Positions 23,960 through 32,445 of a stretch of DNA of 45,403 nt are shown here, piece after piece (the first letter of the stretch is position 1; each line of letters opens with the position of its first letter). The stretch covers positions 1-45,403 of the forward strand of contig CAJOIQ010000015.1 in NCBI GenBank assembly GCA_905234795.1, written 5' to 3'. The translations under genes were made by a program, and so were the position numbers. Source of the DNA: an uncultured Bacteroidales bacterium. Its GTDB lineage: Bacteria; Bacteroidota; Bacteroidia; Bacteroidales; UBA932. The notes under the pieces were generated by a model. That model ran no database searches, was not told the DNA's origin, and saw nothing but the letters and a program-made list of their open reading frames with translations.

Positions 23960-25319
23960 ACAGGTGCGCATGGGCAGTCGAGGGCGCACCGTTACCATTG
24001 AAGTACGCCAGGCCATCATGGCCACCACTGTAAGCATAGCCGGAGCCAAGAGGCGAGCGGAAACCCGAAGTGGCGACATCACGATAAACACCATCCGCAT
24101 AGAAAGTGGAACTGGTTCCGGCGCACTCGGAAGGGACACCCGCAAGGCCGTTGAAATTCATCTTGGAGATGTAATCCCAACCGGCCTCAGCACGAGCGGC
24201 CAGGCTGCCCACATAGAGCATGTTGGCCGTATCGGAATAGTCCCAAACTGTCTTGGAGGATTTGGCCACATAGAAGTCATAGGAGCCGTCAGAGGCCTTC
24301 TTTGCAATGATGCGGTTCTTGCCCACCCAAAGATGGCCATAAGGGTTCTTGAGACCGAAGAACACCGGGATGGGGGCCGTGTAAACTGTCGTGCCCGCGG
24401 AATTCTTCACAGGGTAATTCACTACCCCAACGCCGTCAGCCAGTTCCACGCCAGCGGAATAAGGCACAACCGGATAAAGGCCGTTGAATTCTGACCAGGA
24501 CGGCATCCCGCTTACGCCGGAGCCAAGGCCGCCCTGATAGAGGCCGTTGGCATCCTTCGTGGCGTTGTATGCGGTCTGGCAATGCTGGGTGCCCATGATG
24601 ATTTCAAACAGAATCTCAATCACGGTCTCTATCCAGCCCCAGCCAGCACCCCATCCGGTACCACGTTTGGCAGCTTTAGCCTCAAAGGTGGAGGTGCCCA
24701 TTTGCGTAGCCGGATAGCCCAGCATAGAGAGATTGTCGGCAGAGGCGTTACCGGATGTCAAGGCGGCGCCATTGCCTCCCCGGTACTGGGCGGCGGTATT
24801 GATGACAGAGCAAAGCTTGTCATTGGTCCGGTCCATTATGCCGGCATGACCGGCGGCCACTGAGAAGATAGGAATGCGGTAGTTCTCCTTCCCCGGGATG
24901 GGCTTCAAACTTGCCGCTTTGTAGAGATAGGAGCCCTCATTCCAGATGGCGATATAGAACGGGGTTCTGGTTCCCCACATATACTGCCCCATGGAGCCAT
25001 CCAGTTTGGCCGTCTCGCCGGTGGCCAGCTTGTAATGGTTGGTAGGGTCCAGCTTCCGGCGGTTATGGGCATCATCCACCAGATAACAGCCAAGGCCCAG
25101 GAGGGATGGCAGGTTTCTCAGATAGTCGATATTACCCACCGCTTCACCTACCGGGGTGGAGTGGTCCTGGTTCCAGCGGCGGCAGGCATAGCCGTCGCCC
25201 AGAAGGAGGCTCACAGGGAACTTGACATTTTTCCCTGCTGAAGTGGATCTTCCATACAGGAAGTCTGCGTCAGTCATTGATGGGCTGACGTCAAGGTTTT
25301 TAAGAAGTTTCTTTCCCAT
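23898..25319 (-). CDS. DGR target protein, phage receptor-binding fibre tip
   Basis: The 473-residue protein carries an N-terminal phage-attachment region and a C-terminal domain with the C-type-lectin/formylglycine-generating-enzyme pattern: WGTRTPFYIAIWNEGSY and SGFRSPLGSG, then the variable GLAYFNGNGAP segment near the end. In DGR systems this fold displays the varied residues on a binding surface. The VR lies at residues about 417-457, 16 residues from the stop. It is the last of the fibre genes, 3 nt after the collagen-like fibre protein. It should bind a host surface ligand and allow host-range switching. The ligand is unknown. Confidence 0.88.
   Translation of the reverse strand: MGKKLLKNLDVSPSMTDADFLYGRSTSAGKNVKFPVSLLLGDGYACRRWNQDHSTPVGEAVGNIDYLRNLPSLLGLGCYLVDDAHNRRKLDPTNHYKLATGETAKLDGSMGQYMWGTRTPFYIAIWNEGSYLYKAASLKPIPGKENYRIPIFSVAAGHAGIMDRTNDKLCSVINTAAQYRGGNGAALTSGNASADNLSMLGYPATQMGTSTFEAKAAKRGTGWGAGWGWIETVIEILFEIIMGTQHCQTAYNATKDANGLYQGGLGSGVSGMPSWSEFNGLYPVVPYSAGVELADGVGVVNYPVKNSAGTTVYTAPIPVFFGLKNPYGHLWVGKNRIIAKKASDGSYDFYVAKSSKTVWDYSDTANMLYVGSLAARAEAGWDYISKMNFNGLAGVPSECAGTSSTFYADGVYRDVATSGFRSPLGSGYAYSGGHDGLAYFNGNGAPSTAHAHLSSPLCETPDDFDPVPFVAAA
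23951..24069 (-). repeat. DGR variable repeat (VR) in receptor gene
   Basis: This segment covers codons about 417-457 of the receptor protein. Of 23 adenines in the TR sense, 10 are changed; of 96 other positions none is. They change nine residues, mostly Asn to Tyr, Ser, His, Gly or Thr (TR NANNGDND, VR YAYSGGHD). The unvaried block at the protein end lies at 23951-23965. Confidence 0.95.
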
Positions 25320-25322
25320 GAC

Positions 25323-26174
25323 TTAGTATTTACTGATTATATTTTCATGTCCAGCGGTTACAACCCAAATTACCCCGCTTTGGTAATCAGGCAGCGCGAG
25401 AAGTTCAATTGAGCCTCCGCGAATGCCTATATGACTATATGCCTGTGTGTTTTCCCCGCTATACTCTCCAAGCCCGCGCAGATAGGCCCCACTCGGAACC
25501 TGAATATCGGTGTACATTGCCAAGGCGGATTTCGTATAAGGTGGGAAATTCGCATCAACAACAAAGAGCCTCCGCCCGGCGAAGTCGGCATTATTTACGG
25601 GGAGGGTCAGTGTCAAATACCCACCACTAAGGACATTCATTTGGTTACCAAGCGTTACGTTCCCATTTAAGGTGGTAAATCTTGAACATAGTATCCCTGA
25701 GAACGTCCCGGAAACGGCGGTGAGGTTTCCTTCGGCATCCACTTTGAAATTACCATTGCTGGTCTTTATTGACCCGTCTGCTGACAGCTCAATCTTCCCG
25801 GAGGTGTGATAAATTCGCCCTTCATCCGCAATCCATCCTTGAGCCTCAGTCCCGATGAAAAGGCCCTTTGTGCATACGAATTTATATTCCGATGCTACAC
25901 TCCATAAATCGGCACCCCACCCCACTAATTGATAGGGGGTCGCAGTGCTTTTATTGGTCTTTTCGCAGAGGTAGTGAACCCCATTGTAGATGACTACATC
26001 CTGATAAGGTTCGCCATCTGCCCCCGAATAGTATTGGGTCCCTGAGACCCATTCAGATACACGACGGATGGCCCCACGGTCACCTTTATCCCCCTTTTCA
26101 GGCGGCTGTTTGTAAGCAATCCTCGTTATGTGTTTTGCTTTTATCATGCGTTCAAACAGTGTTTTAAGGCACAT
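25323..26174 (-). CDS. Tail fibre protein with collagen-like segment
   Basis: The 283-residue protein has a short collagen-like stretch (EKGDKGDRGA, about residues 26-35), a WSVASEYKFVCTKGLFIG segment, and beta-rich repeats with short SGKIELSADG and NGNFKVDAEGNL strands typical of trimeric fibre shafts. The start codon overlaps the previous stop (TAATG). It sits directly before the DGR receptor gene and may be its shaft or baseplate connector. The N-terminal MCLKTLFERM may not be the true start; the Met at residue 10 is an alternative. Confidence 0.7.
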   Translation of the reverse strand: MCLKTLFERMIKAKHITRIAYKQPPEKGDKGDRGAIRRVSEWVSGTQYYSGADGEPYQDVVIYNGVHYLCEKTNKSTATPYQLVGWGADLWSVASEYKFVCTKGLFIGTEAQGWIADEGRIYHTSGKIELSADGSIKTSNGNFKVDAEGNLTAVSGTFSGILCSRFTTLNGNVTLGNQMNVLSGGYLTLTLPVNNADFAGRRLFVVDANFPPYTKSALAMYTDIQVPSGAYLRGLGEYSGENTQAYSHIGIRGGSIELLALPDYQSGVIWVVTAGHENIISKY

Positions 26175-27223
26175 TACTTCGAAGCGGTAATGATGAGCGT
26201 GAGATCTCCCTGTGCAGTCTGGGCATGGGTCAGGGTGACAGTGAACGTATTGCCCCCGTCCTGGGAATGGATTTCATCCCCGGAAGAGTTGGTCAGGAGA
26301 TAGTTGAAGGTGAAGCCTGACTGGACGGTCTGGTTCTCTCTCTTGCGCACCTCGGGGGCATAGACAATCTGTGTCTGGCCGTCGGCATTCAATTCCTCCG
26401 GGACAGTGTTCCCGTGCCCGTCTGTAGGGTTCGGGTAGATGATGAGGACATCCGTCTCATCGGCCACTTCCAGGACAGCATCGGCGGTCTTGCCGGAGAA
26501 AGTCACCTCGCACTTGTAAAGTTCGGATGCGTTGATGTCGGATGCCGCCAGGGTAATCTGCTGGGTAGTCTTATTGATGGCCACCCATCCGTCAACGCCG
26601 TTGGTCACCACCATCTTATACCATTTGTATGCAACCCCCGTGGTCTGCTCAGATCCGCCCACCAGCAAATGGGCCTTGGCCGTCAGGGTGGCCACATTGT
26701 CATCTATCACGCCGCCATTGTTCACGGTGATGTAAGGGATGAAGGCCTCACCGTCCGTCTGCTCAATCCCAATCTCAATGGATGCAGATACACTGGTCTG
26801 GAAACCGGTATTGACCACTGCCTGGAAGAGGATGGTATCGGAATCAATATTGCTTGCGGAAGCAATATCTTTCAGTATGGTCAGCGTCGGGACGGTAATG
26901 CCGTCGATAGTCTTCACCTCAGACTTGAATGTCCCCGCGGCAATGGCGCCCATTGCCGTGGAAAGGCCATTCGAGCCGAAGCTGATGACGCTACCGTTAT
27001 AGCTCCAGACAACACCCGTGGTTAGCGGGGAAAGCCTTGTGGCCGTGAGGCTGCTCCGGATGACCGGATAGATACAAGGCTTATTCGTCGCAAAGGACGG
27101 GGTGATGGCATTGGTGCCATTGGTGATGAACTGCTTGAGAGGGAACGTGCTTCTCAAGGCACAACTCAGGGTGTCGCCCTGTTTGACATACTTGATTGTA
27201 GTCAGTCCGCTTACATTGCTCAT
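26174..27223 (-). CDS. Phage structural protein with Ig-like repeats
   Basis: The 349-residue protein has strand-rich repeats resembling Ig-like folds, with a YKWYKMVVTNGVDGWVAINKTTQQITLAASDI segment that fits an Ig-type domain, and a similar C-terminal end. No catalytic motif or signal peptide is present. It lies between tail and fibre genes in the same late transcript and is probably a tail-tip or fibre-associated protein. I do not recognise a named family. Confidence 0.55.
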   Translation of the reverse strand: MSNVSGLTTIKYVKQGDTLSCALRSTFPLKQFITNGTNAITPSFATNKPCIYPVIRSSLTATRLSPLTTGVVWSYNGSVISFGSNGLSTAMGAIAAGTFKSEVKTIDGITVPTLTILKDIASASNIDSDTILFQAVVNTGFQTSVSASIEIGIEQTDGEAFIPYITVNNGGVIDDNVATLTAKAHLLVGGSEQTTGVAYKWYKMVVTNGVDGWVAINKTTQQITLAASDINASELYKCEVTFSGKTADAVLEVADETDVLIIYPNPTDGHGNTVPEELNADGQTQIVYAPEVRKRENQTVQSGFTFNYLLTNSSGDEIHSQDGGNTFTVTLTHAQTAQGDLTLIITASK

Positions 27224-27225
27224 AA

Positions 27226-27441
27226 TTACAAGGTCTTTTCTAATTCTGCTTTTGCTTCAAGAGCGGTCAGGACAGTGCCTCCCAGCTGCTTGACTTTCTT
27301 TTTGAAGTCATCCCCCTTACCGTAAGTCAAGAGGTCCCCTTCGTTGATTATGACATCCCCGGTGGCGGTCCGCTTCCGGATTTTGTCCACGCCGACCAAA
27401 ACGGCCTTGGCGTAAGGTATTTTTGCGTAACTGTATTTCAT
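27226..27441 (-). CDS. Small phage protein of unknown function
   Basis: The 71-residue protein is lysine-rich (MKYSYAKIPYAKAVLVGVDKIRKR) with a helical C-terminal half (ALEAKAELEKTL). It fits tightly between two tail-fibre-region genes with gaps of 2 nt on both sides. No motif suggests a function; a small structural or assembly role is likely from context. Confidence 0.5.
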   Translation of the reverse strand: MKYSYAKIPYAKAVLVGVDKIRKRTATGDVIINEGDLLTYGKGDDFKKKVKQLGGTVLTALEAKAELEKTL

Positions 27442-27443
27442 GG

Positions 27444-28619
27444 CTAAAGTGTTAAGATGCTTCCGTCATCATCCGTCAGGATGTCATCATTGTCATCGGC
27501 CAAGGCACCCAGCGGCTCAAATTCCTCCAATTCAAGCCCGATATCGGCCCCTTGTTCAATTTCCGATGTGGGAATCATAATGGAATCCCCATAGCCCAAA
27601 ATGCGCCATTCCGCTCCATACACGGCATCCTTGATTGACCAGATAACAGTGAAGTATCTGGAGGGCGATGCCAGGACTTTCTGGCCGACCGTAACAACGC
27701 ATTCATTCTTCACATGGCTGGCCGTCGGAGAGACCTCCACGCCACCATGTATGTAGTTCTCAAAATCATACGCCGGGTACTTGCGCTGTATGACCGTTTC
27801 GGCCGTCAGGCAGTTGGCCGTGGGGGCGGAAGGGAGAGTTTCCCCGTCCAGCGCGTATTCCGCCTTGCAGATGATTCTTGCCTCATCAAGATACTCCGGA
27901 TCGATGACCAGAGCAGAAGAGTTCTGCCCGGACTCATAGAAGAGATGGTCATCCCCGTTGATGAGCACTTCCGTATTACCCGAGGCCACATACCACCAGA
28001 AGGCCGTCCGGACCTTCGTAGGGTCGGGGGAAACACCGCCCAGCTTGAGGCTGGCCGTGATGGTCCTGACACCGGTGTCCTCAATAGGGTTGAACTTCCA
28101 GGATGCCGGTTTGTCAAGGGTCAAGGCCGCCGGGACGGCAATGGACGTGGTGCTCAACAGGACGGAATCCTGCACCTTGATAAGTTTCCCGCTCCTGTTG
28201 TCCGGGATGTTGGCCGTGAAGACCAGCACCACCCTGGAAGGGTAGCGGATATTGGCTTCCACACGGAGGGAACCATCCGCATCAATGGAATAGCCATCAG
28301 TGGCGGCGGAGATGAGGTATTGGGACAGCTCTGCCCCAATATATGAGCCATTTGGGACGCTGGCCGCAATATCCTCCGGAAGGGCATACCAGCAGACGCC
28401 GGTCAACGCGGCCACCCCACCCGGGAGGATACCATCCGGATCTTGGATAATGACTTCCGGGGTAAGTACCAGGGGCGTTATGCCACGGTCCGGGATGAAT
28501 TCATCCGTCTCCGCACAATGGGTCTGGGTCAGGCTCCCGCCCTTTACAAGCAGGGACACCGACACATTCAGCGGGGTATAAACGACATTCAGTCTCTTAA
28601 TCTTTTTCATATCATTCAA
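27444..28619 (-). CDS. Phage structural protein, tail-fibre region
   Basis: The 391-residue protein is strand-rich, with aromatic segments such as FWWYVASGNTEVLI and RYFTVIWSIKDAVYG that resemble Ig-like tail decoration or distal tail proteins, and ends in an acidic DDNDDILTDDDG tail. Two in-frame Met codons occur within the first four residues; the second (MKKIKRLN) may be the true start. It lies 17 nt after the 530-residue gene. Its role is not recognisable beyond tail or fibre context. Confidence 0.5.
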   Translation of the reverse strand: MNDMKKIKRLNVVYTPLNVSVSLLVKGGSLTQTHCAETDEFIPDRGITPLVLTPEVIIQDPDGILPGGVAALTGVCWYALPEDIAASVPNGSYIGAELSQYLISAATDGYSIDADGSLRVEANIRYPSRVVLVFTANIPDNRSGKLIKVQDSVLLSTTSIAVPAALTLDKPASWKFNPIEDTGVRTITASLKLGGVSPDPTKVRTAFWWYVASGNTEVLINGDDHLFYESGQNSSALVIDPEYLDEARIICKAEYALDGETLPSAPTANCLTAETVIQRKYPAYDFENYIHGGVEVSPTASHVKNECVVTVGQKVLASPSRYFTVIWSIKDAVYGAEWRILGYGDSIMIPTSEIEQGADIGLELEEFEPLGALADDNDDILTDDDGSILTL

Positions 28620-28636
28620 ATACTGTTCAAACGGTT

Positions 28637-30229
28637 CTAAAACGCTATTGAAGCGCTCAAAGTCTCGGCGCCGTCCCGGACATAGGCCCGGCAGATGAAA
28701 CGCCCGGCCCGGTGGTTGATGGGCAGATCCTCATTGGTCAAGGTGATGGAGCTGCCGGCACCTGCATGGTTGGTGTTCCAGGTTGAATCCTCCACTACAT
28801 CCCCGGTGTCCCGCGTCCATGAGAAGTCCGTGGCCAGGATTTCAGAAGTGATGTCATTCACCCCACGCTTGACCACCGCCTGGAGGGTAGTATTCAGTTC
28901 CCCGAACAGGAAAGTGTCCCCGTCGCTGCTCTCTATGTCAAGGGAGAGCGACGTATCCCCGGCGACCAGAAGCCAGTCGGTCGAATCATATCGGGGTTCC
29001 TGGGTAGTCCCTTCCACAATGCAACGGTACTTGCAGGACTTGTGATAAACTTCATCCTGATACTTGGCATTGGACAGATATGGCGCATCCTGCGCCGTGG
29101 TAGCATCCCAAAGGCCCCGGTCACGGATGGTCTTGATAACCTTCCCGGAAGGGTCAATCTGGTGGAAGTCCCGGGCGATGACCGTATCAAGATATATGGC
29201 CGCCCTGTTATTGACGGGGATACCGGTAGGGATGAGCGATTCCGGCACATTCCCCCAGACGGTGGCATAGTTCCTGGGCTGGATGATGTATTGATCCACC
29301 CCATAGAGCATGGCAATCCGCTGCTCCGATGAACTGAAATACTGGCTTTGCTGGCGGCCCGTATCGGTAAAGTTACCATAGCGGGCAATGTTCATGTAAG
29401 GCACAGGGGCAGCATTCACGCCCCCAGGGACCTCCGAATCTGCCCCCAGTACCACGCGGACAGTCTTGGCCGCATCATCTACAGCCACAACCCGGAAATA
29501 GGAGGTGATGAAGCCACCGTTACTGTTGTAGTGGCCCTTGCAGATGTCATCCACTGCCAGCTCCACATGGTCGCCGTCTTCTATGTCCAGAAGCAGGGTG
29601 AAAGCAGTTTCACTTCCTGGATCCTGAGTCACATCCGCAATGGTAGCCCCTTCCGTGTTCCACATCTCACCGCCGGTCACACGGATCTTGTTATAGATGA
29701 GCATCGGGACCTTGAGGAAGGAACGGAGGGTTAAACCGTTCATTTCACCGTTGCCTCTCTCATCGATGGCCGCACCGGAACCGGTCTCAATGCCGGACAC
29801 AAAGTCCGGGGTTCTGAACAGGCCGGCAATGACCTTGGCAAACTTCACTATATCCGTTGTCCGGACAGCCTGGTCCAAGTATTGGCCGAACTGATGCCCC
29901 TCCCAGGTATCAGCATCGAGCGCGTGGTCTGCTTCGGCCGCATGGCCGGCATTATCCGCATAACCGGCCTTGACCTTCTGCCGGGTAGAGTCATCTTCCC
30001 CGTCGATCTTCTGTTTCAGCCAAAGGTAGAATGCGTTGTCGATGCTGATGGCATCCAAGGCCGCTTTGTTCGCGTGGGAGTGGCCGTCGCAGTTGGAGGA
30101 GGCCCCGGAATCGGAACCAGTGGTCACAACGGTAGCGCCACCGGAACCCTGGTAACCGCCAGCATCCCGGAGCCTCTTGCTGCGGGGAACCGCAGTCCGG
30201 CCGGTCGTTATGACATTGTAATTCTTCAT
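28637..30229 (-). CDS. Tail-associated structural protein
   Basis: The 530-residue protein has a low-complexity Gly/Ser/Thr N-terminus (TTGSDSGASS), then a long region with DERGNGEMNGLTLRSFLKVPMLIYNK, which resembles Bacteroidetes phage baseplate or fibre-adaptor proteins, and ends in Ig-like strands. The start overlaps the hub gene by 4 nt (ATGA). It may link the tail tip to the fibres. No enzyme motif is seen. Confidence 0.55.
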   Translation of the reverse strand: MKNYNVITTGRTAVPRSKRLRDAGGYQGSGGATVVTTGSDSGASSNCDGHSHANKAALDAISIDNAFYLWLKQKIDGEDDSTRQKVKAGYADNAGHAAEADHALDADTWEGHQFGQYLDQAVRTTDIVKFAKVIAGLFRTPDFVSGIETGSGAAIDERGNGEMNGLTLRSFLKVPMLIYNKIRVTGGEMWNTEGATIADVTQDPGSETAFTLLLDIEDGDHVELAVDDICKGHYNSNGGFITSYFRVVAVDDAAKTVRVVLGADSEVPGGVNAAPVPYMNIARYGNFTDTGRQQSQYFSSSEQRIAMLYGVDQYIIQPRNYATVWGNVPESLIPTGIPVNNRAAIYLDTVIARDFHQIDPSGKVIKTIRDRGLWDATTAQDAPYLSNAKYQDEVYHKSCKYRCIVEGTTQEPRYDSTDWLLVAGDTSLSLDIESSDGDTFLFGELNTTLQAVVKRGVNDITSEILATDFSWTRDTGDVVEDSTWNTNHAGAGSSITLTNEDLPINHRAGRFICRAYVRDGAETLSASIAF

Positions 30230-32445
30230 CCGTTGTATTCTATTCCCTGATATTCTTCTTCGGTAAGCAGCACCATTTTCACCGTGGACTCACCCTCCTT
30301 GCAGTTCTGCACCTCAGAAAGGAGCATGAACTTCCCGGCGGTGACCCTCTCGCTGAATATCCCGAAAGCGGGCTGCAGCTTGGCCGTCCCGGAGAGAGTG
30401 TCGTGCCTGGTTGCGTACTGGCTGTAAATGGTGCCTATCAGCAAACGCTCAAGCCGGTCTTCCACCCCGGCCCGGGAGAACTTCGAGTAGGCTTCGTTGT
30501 GGCTCGTAAATAGCTGCCCCTTGGCGTTGGGAACGCCGTGGTTCTGCGGGAGCGTCCCCAGGATTGTATCTATCTCCAGTTTCTCCTTGGCCGAGCGGTT
30601 CAGCCAGGCCGTATCCTCAATATCTTCCGTCTCTGCCTCCTTGTAGTTTTTCTTGCAGAGGGTGATGGACGGTTCCTTGTAGGCAATCCAGCGGACGAAC
30701 TTGTAGATATTCTTCACTTCGCGCTTGTAGTCGAACTGATGGATGCCGCTGCCGATCTGCAGAACCAGATATCCTCCGCACGACGGGAGGTCGATATATT
30801 CCCCGTCATCAATGGTCTTCCATTTGTCAGGCAATTCGTCTCGGTAATAACCGATGATTTGCTTATTCGTCTTCCAACCTCCAAACCCGGTTTTTGACTT
30901 TCGGTCCTCGAAGTCATAATAGCATAGGTAGGCATCTCCCCAGGAGGCCGCCCCAGATTTCCAGAGGGCCTTCCCGGAATTGTCATAACCGTTGCTCTCA
31001 AGGACACGACGGTTCTCATAATGGTAAAGCGTGTTCCCTTCTTCATCAACCAGAGTCAGTTTGATCGGGACATAACCCTGGTTGCACCAGTCCTGCATAT
31101 TCTGGTAGGGGCCATCGTGCGAGGACCAGTTGAACAATCCGTTATACCACTTGGCATTGTCATTATAGTCTCCCTCTGCCTCAAAAGGGTTGTATCGGAC
31201 ATCAAATAGAAGGTCCAGGTTGATGCGAAGCCTGTAGTTACTTCTGAGGTATGATACGTAGCCAAGGAAAACCGGTGGACACGTCACGAGCAGAGTTGAA
31301 TTCATATTCCCGCCGGCGATGGTTCCGCAATCTCGTGCGGCAAGGAGTTGCTGTATCACCTTGCTGCTTGCCCCGTCTTCCTCGGCAACCGAATAGTCTC
31401 CCTTTTTGAAGGAAGCTATAACGCCGGTTTCATCCTGCCCGCTGTAAATTGCCCGCATCTGGAAGAATTTGGCGCCACCGCTGATCTCCATGTTGCTCTT
31501 GTGGGTCTCATCATAGTAGAGCTTGAACCCGTCCAGGGCGATGAGGCTTCCGTAATTGTTCCTCTCGTAGTTCTGCTTGATGGTAGCTTTGAGGTTAGGG
31601 CCAGAGTCCACCGTCTGTGACGGGTCCTCCTCGACGGTGCCCTTCATCATCTCGGCATCGCCGTATGGAGAGAACGTCAGTTTGACATTGTTATATACTT
31701 TGTCCACTCCCAGAACGGCGTCATCGTTGTAACCCCATTCAAGATTGCGGGCAGTCTGGGCGTATAGTGCATTCAGGTCGTAGATATGGATGGTGCCGGC
31801 CTTCTGGACAATCCGGAGGCCGAACGGCTGCAGGATGGCTTCGAGGACTTCACGGGCGGTCTTCGGCTCCCCGTCCTCATCATAGAAATTCTCCTGGTTC
31901 ACATATATCTCCTCAAGCGTGATCGGCGAGGAATAATACAGGCCAAGTTTTGTGCTGATGAGTTTCTCGACGTCCAGGTGCTGGAGACCGCAAAGGCCCA
32001 GGCAATAGACAATCATTTCGTGAATGGTCATCCGGCCAGTCCGGGTCCAGTCGATGCGGTCCAGGCAGGCAAAGTCAGAGAAGGTAAGGGTGACGTCATA
32101 CCCGGTCGTGTAAGAGAAAGGTTCCTCGTAGAGTTCCGGATCAAGGCTCCCTGTCCAGTACAGAACCCCGTTCCGGTATACCTTGAGGCATATTTCCCCG
32201 ACCTGCACGGTATAAAGGTCAATATACTGACGGTCACGGTCACTGATGATCTTGAGCGTGGCGCAGGATCCCTGCACGGGGTCCAGCTTGTCGGTCTCTT
32301 CCCATTCGATCTCCAGCGGGCAGTCGGCCGGCAGCTCCAGCCCCCCGGGCTCGACACCACCGTAGCCTTCCTGAAGGATATCCATCCTCCAGGCAACCCC
32401 GTCCTTTGACAGGAAAGAACCTCTGTATCTTACTCCGAGTGCCAT
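30226..32445 (-). CDS. Tail hub / distal-tail baseplate protein
   Basis: The 739-residue protein begins ALGVRYRGSFLSKDGVAWRMDILQEGY and has the strand pattern of distal tail and hub proteins, including LKIISDRDRQYIDLYTVQVGEICLKVYRNG and a helical section with VREVLEAILQPFGLRIVQKAGTIHIYD in the middle. It follows the tape measure gene with a 1-nt overlap (TGATG), the usual place for distal-tail and hub genes. It also overlaps the next gene by 4 nt. A tail-tip lysin domain is not evident. Confidence 0.65.
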   Translation of the reverse strand: MALGVRYRGSFLSKDGVAWRMDILQEGYGGVEPGGLELPADCPLEIEWEETDKLDPVQGSCATLKIISDRDRQYIDLYTVQVGEICLKVYRNGVLYWTGSLDPELYEEPFSYTTGYDVTLTFSDFACLDRIDWTRTGRMTIHEMIVYCLGLCGLQHLDVEKLISTKLGLYYSSPITLEEIYVNQENFYDEDGEPKTAREVLEAILQPFGLRIVQKAGTIHIYDLNALYAQTARNLEWGYNDDAVLGVDKVYNNVKLTFSPYGDAEMMKGTVEEDPSQTVDSGPNLKATIKQNYERNNYGSLIALDGFKLYYDETHKSNMEISGGAKFFQMRAIYSGQDETGVIASFKKGDYSVAEEDGASSKVIQQLLAARDCGTIAGGNMNSTLLVTCPPVFLGYVSYLRSNYRLRINLDLLFDVRYNPFEAEGDYNDNAKWYNGLFNWSSHDGPYQNMQDWCNQGYVPIKLTLVDEEGNTLYHYENRRVLESNGYDNSGKALWKSGAASWGDAYLCYYDFEDRKSKTGFGGWKTNKQIIGYYRDELPDKWKTIDDGEYIDLPSCGGYLVLQIGSGIHQFDYKREVKNIYKFVRWIAYKEPSITLCKKNYKEAETEDIEDTAWLNRSAKEKLEIDTILGTLPQNHGVPNAKGQLFTSHNEAYSKFSRAGVEDRLERLLIGTIYSQYATRHDTLSGTAKLQPAFGIFSERVTAGKFMLLSEVQNCKEGESTVKMVLLTEEEYQGIEYNG

